Below are positions 7,038 to 11,292 of a DNA stretch of 11,292 bases, in pieces; position 1 is the first letter of the stretch, and each line of letters starts with the position of its first letter. This stretch comes from an uncultured Lachnospiraceae bacterium (GTDB lineage Bacteria; Bacillota_A; Clostridia; Lachnospirales; Lachnospiraceae), in assembly GCA_900556645.1 (NCBI GenBank), contig USPJ01000017.1, forward strand, positions 1 to 11,292. Direction: 5' to 3'. Made by a program: the position numbers and the translations under genes. The notes under the pieces are model-generated. The model was not told the DNA's origin. It saw only the letters and a list, made by a program, of their open reading frames with translations, and did not search any database.

Positions 7038-7075
7038 TAAAAAAGAACTGTTACAAAAAATCATTTTTTGCAACA
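7038..7075 (-). terminator. Rho-independent terminator of the pyruvate-kinase-like gene
   Basis: On the minus strand TGTTGCAAAAAA (7075-7064) pairs with TTTTTTGTAACA (7060-7049), with one G-U pair and a three-base loop. GTTCTTTTTT follows. It begins ten bases after the stop at 7085. Confidence 0.8.
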
Positions 7076-7084
7076 ATCCCTTTT

Positions 7085-8068
7085 CTATATATACTTTTCC
7101 GCTTCCTTTGCGGTATTACTCAAATATGTGACGGCTTCCACGGGATATTTCCCCACCGCCGATTCTCCTGTTATCATAACGCCCCACGCACCATGCATAA
7201 CCGCATGGAAAATATCTGAAACCTCTGCTCTGGTAGGCACGGGATGTTCTTCCATGGACGCCAGCATCTGAGTTACTACGATATAGGGTTTCTGGTTCTT
7301 CTTACAGGCTTCTTCTATCTGTTTTTGTACCGCCGGCAATTCCCACAAAGGCATATCATTTCCCAAATCCCCCCGGGCAATCACAATCACATCTGCCTGT
7401 GGCAGGATATTTTCTAAGTTTTTTACTCCGGTTCGGTTTTCGATTTTTGCAAAAATCCGAATATCCTCTGCATGATTTTCCTTTAAGATATTTCTCACAT
7501 AAACCAAGTCTTCTCCCTTTAACACAAAAGGCTGCATAATCGCCGTTACGCCGTATTCCTTTGCGAGCCTGATATTTTCTATATCATGGTCTGTCAGCAC
7601 CGGCATTTTTACCTCCCGGTTTTCAATCTTAATGCTTTTATGAGGCTGTAAAAGACCGCTTCTTACCACCTTTACTGTCAAAAAATCTTTCTCTGTCCCA
7701 CAGACCTCTCCTTTGATTTTCCCATCATCCAGCAATATGCTATCCCCCCTCTGGGCAACAGCTATCACTTCTTTGGGAACCTCAATCTCTCCTTTTCCCA
7801 ACCGGACTTTTTGTCCTTCTTCCAGCCATACCGGGGGCTTTAGATTTCCCAGCCGAAGTTCCGGTCCCTGCATATCGATAAGAATCTGCGGCGTCACTCC
7901 CAATGCTTCCGCCTGCTTCTGATAAGACCTTATATATTTTTCACTGGCGGCAAGTGTGGTGTGGGACAGATTTAACCTCATCCCTGTCATTCCCGCCTCT
8001 ATCATTTTTTTCAATATTTCCCCATCGCCGCAGGAGGGACCGAAGGTTCCATAGATTTGTGTGCTCAT
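7085..8068 (-). CDS. Short pyruvate-kinase family protein lacking the C-terminal domain
   Basis: Canonical pyruvate kinase moves phosphate from phosphoenolpyruvate to ADP and has 470-590 residues. This protein has 327 and stops at the end of the TIM-barrel A domain, without the C-terminal allosteric domain. Active-site features present are Arg31, Asn33 and Ser35 in MRLNLSH, Lys208 and Glu210 in FAKIENRTG, Asp234 in ARGDLGNDMP, Thr266 in VVTQMLASM and PTRAEVSD. The small B domain lies at about residues 70-155. The usual D-T-K-G-P-E at the first cation-binding site reads D-M-Q-G-P-E (65-70), so the Thr and Lys are replaced, and LSGETA reads ITGESA. AAGGAG precedes the ATG by nine bases. It is likely a paralogue beside a normal pyruvate kinase elsewhere. 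Catalysis is plausible but unproven. It lies 53 bases after the sensor kinase gene. Confidence 0.85.
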   Translation of the reverse strand: MSTQIYGTFGPSCGDGEILKKMIEAGMTGMRLNLSHTTLAASEKYIRSYQKQAEALGVTPQILIDMQGPELRLGNLKPPVWLEEGQKVRLGKGEIEVPKEVIAVAQRGDSILLDDGKIKGEVCGTEKDFLTVKVVRSGLLQPHKSIKIENREVKMPVLTDHDIENIRLAKEYGVTAIMQPFVLKGEDLVYVRNILKENHAEDIRIFAKIENRTGVKNLENILPQADVIVIARGDLGNDMPLWELPAVQKQIEEACKKNQKPYIVVTQMLASMEEHPVPTRAEVSDIFHAVMHGAWGVMITGESAVGKYPVEAVTYLSNTAKEAEKYI

Positions 8069-8098
8069 ACTTCTGTCTCCTTACCTTTTGGATGCCTG

Positions 8099-8120
8099 AA
8101 AAAATACCCTTATGGGATAT
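8099..8120 (-). terminator. Weak terminator-like hairpin after the sensor kinase gene
   Basis: On the minus strand ATATCCC and GGGTAT pair with one bulged base around a four-base loop and run into a tract of five to six T. The stem is short, so partial readthrough into the pyruvate-kinase-like gene is likely. Confidence 0.4.
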
Positions 8121-8121
8121 G

Positions 8122-9206
8122 TCAAAAATCCAAATAAAATATTACGGTTTCGTCCTTACTTTCCACCCGGATGGTACCTCCGTGCAGTTCCACAATCTCC
8201 TTTGCAATGGCAAGGCCCAGTCCGGCACCTCCGCTCTTTGTAGAACGTGAAGTGTCCAGTCGGTAAAATTGCTCAAAAATCCGTTCCAGTTTTTCCGGAA
8301 TAATGGTTTGCCCGTGGTTAAAAAACTCCATATGGACTCCCTGTTCCCCTTTTTCCACCTTTACCAGAATCTCTGTGTCGGGATAACTGTAATTTACCGC
8401 ATTGCGAAGCAGATTATCAAATACCCTCTGCATTTTATCTACATCGCAGTCCATCATCAGATCCGGTGGACATTCCAATTTTGCTTTCAGATTTTTTCCG
8501 AAAACATCGGCTGAAACTCAAATAACAACTGTTCCAACATTCTCGCCAGATTAATATGACTCCGCTCTAAAGTCAGCGTTGTGAGATTGAATCTGGTAAT
8601 TTCAAAAAACTCATTAATCAAATCCTCTAAACGCTCCGATTTTTCCAAAGAAATATCTATATACTTTTCCTGCAATTCTTTAGAAATCTCCCGCTCATCT
8701 TTTAAAAGACTCAAATATCCGATTACCGATGTCAACGGTGTCTTTAAATCATGTGCCAAATAGACAATCAAATCATTTTTCCTCTGCTCTGCCTCCTTGG
8801 CTGCCCTCTCATTCTGTTGAATCTTCAGTTTCAGTTCTTCCAAATCCAACGCAAACTCCCGAAGCTCCGGTGACAATTCCCGGCTTTCCTTCTTTGTGTC
8901 ATAGGCATCTTTTGCCGCCTGCATAATTTCCTCCACCTGCTGATAAGGTTTTCGGAAAAAAAGGTATAAAATTCCTACACACCCGCAAAACAAATAAATT
9001 GCTGTAATCCACAGAAAATTACTTGTAAAAAAAGCGGCTGCCCGGTATGGCAAATCCTCTTCCTGAAAAGCATACAGAGAATAAATTCCCTTTACCGCCA
9101 GCACCAGAAAAGCACCAAGGCCAATATACAGTACGATTGCCGCCGATGCGAAAAGCACTCTGTTTCTTAAATTTTGGTTCTGTGTTTTTTTTATCTTATG
9201 GTTCAA
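8122..9206 (-). pseudogene. VanS-like sensor histidine kinase, split by a one-base deletion
   Basis: This membrane kinase would sense a signal and phosphorylate the response regulator encoded upstream. The first frame (TTG start at 9206, overlapping the regulator gene) holds two transmembrane segments at about residues 17-40 and 63-84, a linker, and the H-box YLAHDLKTPLTSVIGYLSLL with His152. It ends at 8487 just after FQPMFSEKI. The second frame continues with LKAKLECPPDL, the N-box DNLLRNAVNYSYP, and GGAGLGLAIAKEIVELHGG to 8122. One more A in the run at 8492-8497 (seven in place of six) would join them as EKNLKAKLE and give a protein of 361 residues. The closest family I recognise is VanS of glycopeptide-resistance systems. 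No vanH/A/X-type genes are nearby, so resistance should not be inferred. Confidence 0.85.
8492..8497 (-). other. Poly-A run at the kinase frameshift
   Basis: Six A residues on the minus strand sit exactly where the two kinase frames meet. Seven would give an uninterrupted kinase. Confidence 0.7.
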
Positions 9207-9799
9207 TTTTGTATCCCACTCCCCAAACAGTTTTTATGAATTTTGGTTTTCTGGATGGCTCCTTTAGCTTTTCCCATATTTTCGCAAAGATACCAAAGCA
9301 TTGAAAATTCCGTTGGCGTCAGTGAGATTTCTTCCCCATAAAGACTGCATTTTCTGGTATCTTTATTAATTACCAATCCCCTTACATCATACTCAGAAGC
9401 TGTTGCTTCCTCACTGACCGTTCCCCGGTTATAGGTGGTATATCGCCGAAGCTGTGTCTTGATTCTTGCCAGCACTTCCAATGGTTGAAAAGGTTTTGTA
9501 ATATAATCATCCGCTCCTAAGGTCAGTCCCGTAATCTTGTCCATTTCCTCTACCCGGGCAGTCAGCATGATTACCGGAAAAAAGTATTTCTCTCTGATTT
9601 TACGAAGCAGAGCCAAACCGTCTATATCCGGCAGCATGATATCCAGAATGGCAAGGCTTATATCTGTATTCTGAATACATTCCAACGCACTTGTACCTTC
9701 ATAGAATTTATAGACACGGTATCCCTCATTTATCAGATATACCTCCAACAAATCTGCTATCTCTTTCTCATCATCTACCACCAAAATACTTTCCTGCAT
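9196..9799 (-). pseudogene. VanR-like OmpR-family response regulator with most of its DNA-binding domain deleted
   Basis: The receiver is intact: Asp9/Asp10, phosphoacceptor Asp53 in AILDIMLPDIDG, Thr80 and Lys102 in GADDYITKPF. The winged-helix domain begins normally (LTPTEFSMLWYLCENMGK, to residue 177) and then changes to an unrelated 21-residue tail ending at 9203. In another frame the DNA right after this point reads EKLKEPSRKPKFIKTVWGVGYKIEP and stops at 9196, which is the normal C-terminus of this family. About 32 residues that contain the recognition helix are missing between the two parts. The surviving product should be phosphorylatable but unable to bind DNA in the normal way. The start at 9799 is chosen for the Shine-Dalgarno GAAAGGAA nine bases upstream; the longer in-frame start lies within or upstream of the promoter. 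Confidence 0.85.
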
Positions 9800-9818
9800 A
9801 ATACTGATTCCTTTCATA

Positions 9819-9844
9819 GATATAATGTCTATTGACATTATATC
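9819..9844. promoter_or_regulatory. Perfect 11-base inverted repeat at the response regulator promoter
   Basis: GATATAATGTC and GACATTATATC flank a four-base centre (9830-9833). The repeat covers the -10 element and the predicted transcription start of the regulator gene, which is where a repressor or autoregulator would bind. It has no T tract, so it does not look like a terminator. It could also fold at the start of the mRNA leader. Confidence 0.55.
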
Positions 9845-9864
9845 ATAAAAGAGCAAAGCAACAA
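9837..9864 (-). promoter_or_regulatory. Candidate promoter of the response regulator / kinase operon
   Basis: The minus strand has TATAAT (9842-9837) with TTGTTG (9864-9859) 16 bases upstream. The -35 only partly matches consensus and touches the base of the preceding terminator stem. Confidence 0.5.
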
Positions 9865-9894
9865 GCCAAGTGAACCTATATATTCACTTGGCTT
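9863..9894 (-). terminator. Terminator hairpin after the C39-like peptidase gene
   Basis: A perfect 12-base-pair stem, AAGCCAAGTGAA / TTCACTTGGCTT, encloses an eight-base loop. It starts 12 bases after the peptidase stop. The following minus-strand sequence is T-rich but interrupted (GTTGCTTTGCTCTTTT), so efficiency is uncertain. Confidence 0.65.
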
Positions 9895-9906
9895 TGTGGA
9901 ACCCGA

Positions 9907-10686
9907 TTACGCCAACGCCCACAGACATTTAATCTGTTTTTGCAATTCCTTAAAACTCCATGTTTTCTCAGAGTTCGATTTATGATTAGGGTCATTCACA
10001 TAAAATCCGTCTTTTCCATATCCCCGAATCAGTATAAAATGCCCTGTGGTTGTAAAATCTCCCGGTGCCATACTGCATACAATTACCTGTCCTGCATCCA
10101 GACGGCTTTTCAGGATACTTTCATCCAAAGATATTTCCCCTCCGATAAGCCCCAGCTTATCCGCTCCCTCTGTCCAAAGGCTCCATGAAGTTCCCTCTTC
10201 CGTATAATATCCGTTTTCTTCTGCAAATTCTGCCATGACTCTGGGATTTTTGGTGGTATCTCCTGTTAGATAAATATATGCCATGGAAAGACAGGTGGGT
10301 CCGCAGCCTGCAAGTCCTATATTGTCCTCTCCATAGGCATCATAGCCCCATCTTCTGTCCCACTGAAACAGAGTCGGAACCTGCCCTTTTTTGCATTCGC
10401 CGGAGAGATCAATGGGTTTCCCGATATAATTTTCCCGATTTTTATAATCCCGTGCAAAGGTTTTGGTTTCGGGATTGTTCTTTACCATTTCCTGCAACCA
10501 GTCGGGATAAGATTCCATTTCACCGGAGGTGGTACCTCCCATAGTTGTCAACATCCCGGATGCCTGTCCCGGCACAAAATAGTGTAATCCCAAGCCCAAG
10601 CAGGTTAAAATCATCAAGAAAACTCCAATTATTTTTATTCTGTGGATTCTCCTGCGTTTTCGCATTTTTCTTTGTCTTTGATTCAT
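9907..10686 (-). CDS. Membrane-anchored C39-like cysteine peptidase (Peptidase_C39_2 type)
   Basis: This 259-residue protein has a very basic N-terminus (about residues 1-18) followed by one hydrophobic segment at about 19-36. The catalytic domain should therefore face outside the cell, anchored or released by cleavage. The papain-like domain follows: oxyanion Gln108 in TLFQWDRRWGY, catalytic Cys128 in GLAGCGPTCLSMAY, His216 in TTTGHFILIRGYG and Asp232 in VNDPNHKS. Spacing and motifs match the C39-like family that is common as secreted proteins in Clostridia. It lacks the ABC-transporter parts of bacteriocin-exporting C39 proteins, and no leader-peptide gene is nearby. Substrates of such stand-alone proteins are mostly unknown; peptide or cell-wall targets are guesses. 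AAAGGGAG lies upstream of the ATG, inside a larger inverted repeat. It appears monocistronic and intact. Confidence 0.88.
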   Translation of the reverse strand: MNQRQRKMRKRRRIHRIKIIGVFLMILTCLGLGLHYFVPGQASGMLTTMGGTTSGEMESYPDWLQEMVKNNPETKTFARDYKNRENYIGKPIDLSGECKKGQVPTLFQWDRRWGYDAYGEDNIGLAGCGPTCLSMAYIYLTGDTTKNPRVMAEFAEENGYYTEEGTSWSLWTEGADKLGLIGGEISLDESILKSRLDAGQVIVCSMAPGDFTTTGHFILIRGYGKDGFYVNDPNHKSNSEKTWSFKELQKQIKCLWALA

Positions 10687-10735
10687 GGTATGCTCTCCCT
10701 TTCCCTCATATTTCCGTTTCTAAGGATAGCATACC
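10687..10735 (-). repeat. Inverted repeat flanking the peptidase ribosome binding site
   Basis: GGTATGCT (10735-10728 on the minus strand) and AGCATACC (10694-10687) are perfectly complementary, with 33 bases between them. The second arm touches the ATG and the Shine-Dalgarno lies just inside. It may be an mRNA fold or an operator. Confidence 0.4.
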
Positions 10736-10792
10736 TCAAATTCATTTTTTATTTCTTGGAATCTTGCCAAAAACCCCTGCTTTTTTTCTCAC

Positions 10793-10810
10793 GAAAATCT
10801 TACGATTTTC
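10793..10810. repeat. Short stem-loop directly after the Fic gene stop
   Basis: GAAAATC and GATTTTC form a seven-base-pair stem with a four-base loop next to the stop codon at 10811. No T tract follows on the minus strand, so it is at best a poor terminator. Confidence 0.35.
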
Positions 10811-11292
10811 CTACGACGGCTGTGGAACTTCAAAATATTCCATCCACTTTCGATACATATCCTGCCCGTTCAGACAGGTATCCACCAAGTAGCCTTTTTC
10901 CTGCTCATACTCCCGTAATCCCCGATAATAAAACATCTTATATCGGTCCTCTATTATGATTGGAACAATATTGTATTTCAAACATTCCTTGAACAGAATC
11001 AATCTCCCAACCCTGCCATTGCCATCCTGAAATGGATGGATTCTCTCAAACCGGACATGAAAGTCTATCAAATCTTCCACTGTTTTTTCCTGTTTTCTAT
11101 GATAATCCGCAAGTAATCTTTTCATATCATTTTCTACATTTTCAGGTGCAGAAGTCTCTCTATCCCCTACCATATTCGGTTTCTGCTTATACTCTCCAAT
11201 ATGAAACCAATCTTTTCTGCTATCTGAAGTCCCACTTTTTAATATTCGATGAAATTCCTTCACGATAACCTCCGATAATTCATCTTCCACCA
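10811..11292 (-). CDS. Fic domain protein (probable AMP transferase), N-terminal part outside window
   Basis: Fic enzymes usually transfer AMP from ATP to a hydroxyl group of a target protein; some are toxins held by an inhibitory helix. The visible C-terminal part of about 160 residues contains the full catalytic motif HPFQDGNGRVGR, with the catalytic His, the Asp and the phosphate-binding Asn/Arg. It is preceded by IDFHVRFER and the segment EFHRILKSGTSDSRKDWFHIGEYK, a common stretch in stand-alone Fic proteins. VDTCLNGQDMYRKWMEYF closes the protein near 10811. The reading frame is open to the window edge, so the GTG near 11290 is most likely an internal valine codon. The inhibitory (S/T)xxxE(G/N) motif, if N-terminal, would lie beyond the window, so toxin or housekeeping status cannot be judged. 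Confidence 0.9.
   Translation of the reverse strand, partial: VEDELSEVIVKEFHRILKSGTSDSRKDWFHIGEYKQKPNMVGDRETSAPENVENDMKRLLADYHRKQEKTVEDLIDFHVRFERIHPFQDGNGRVGRLILFKECLKYNIVPIIIEDRYKMFYYRGLREYEQEKGYLVDTCLNGQDMYRKWMEYFEVPQPS

Noticed and set aside
8122..9799. Glycopeptide resistance operon
   Set aside because: The regulator and kinase resemble VanR/VanS, but no vanH, ligase or dipeptidase gene is present and both genes are disrupted; similar orphan pairs are common in Clostridia.
9907..10686. Bacteriocin processing and export by a C39 peptidase
   Set aside because: The protein has one membrane segment and no ABC-transporter domains, and no double-glycine leader peptide gene is adjacent.
10811..11292. 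Fic toxin-antitoxin module
   Set aside because: No small antitoxin gene lies downstream in the window and the N-terminal and upstream part is not visible, so this cannot be supported.
1..11292. CRISPR arrays, tRNA or rRNA genes, insertion sequences, attachment sites
   Set aside because: I looked for regularly spaced repeats, tRNA-like cloverleaf ends, transposase motifs and terminal inverted repeats on both strands and saw none.

Overview
The window reads as chromosomal DNA of an anaerobic Firmicute of the class Clostridia, most likely Lachnospiraceae. This is inferred from Spo0A, a DUF5688 protein, a VanR/VanS-like pair and the codon style; no rRNA or other taxonomic marker is present. No phage, transposon, CRISPR, tRNA or rRNA is visible, and no gap between genes exceeds 300 bases.

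Layout: (1) 1-1700, plus strand: the end of a polyamine ABC transporter operon, with a potC-like permease and a potD-like lipoprotein, closed by a strong terminator at 1734-1762. (2) 1837-2772, plus strand: a DUF5688 protein whose 3' end overlaps glgA tail to tail. (3) 2705-4975, minus strand: spo0A followed by glgA. Spo0A-box motifs and a good sigma-A promoter lie upstream of spo0A, and a long hairpin that includes the glgA ribosome binding site lies between the two genes. (4) 5162-6914, minus strand: a DedA-family membrane protein coupled to a family-4 glycosyltransferase, a possible membrane or envelope lipid unit. (5) 7085-9799, minus strand: a VanR-like regulator, a VanS-like kinase and a short pyruvate-kinase-like protein. 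(6) 9907-10686, minus strand: a membrane-anchored C39-like cysteine peptidase. (7) 10811-11292, minus strand: the 3' part of a Fic-domain protein.

The most striking property is the number of damaged or altered genes. potC has an in-frame amber codon. The glycosyltransferase has a one-base frameshift at a homopolymer cluster. The sensor kinase has lost one A from a poly-A run. The response regulator has lost roughly 95-101 bases of its DNA-binding domain between two short repeats. Spo0A lacks about 13 residues that are normally highly conserved near its C-terminus. The single-base lesions could be sequencing or assembly errors. The two longer deletions are harder to explain that way and suggest decay of sporulation control and of one two-component pathway. 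I do not see a convincing new multi-gene system. The best leads are the altered Spo0A with its promoter architecture, the hairpin in front of glgA, the operator-like palindrome at the response regulator promoter, and the C-domain-less pyruvate kinase paralogue.
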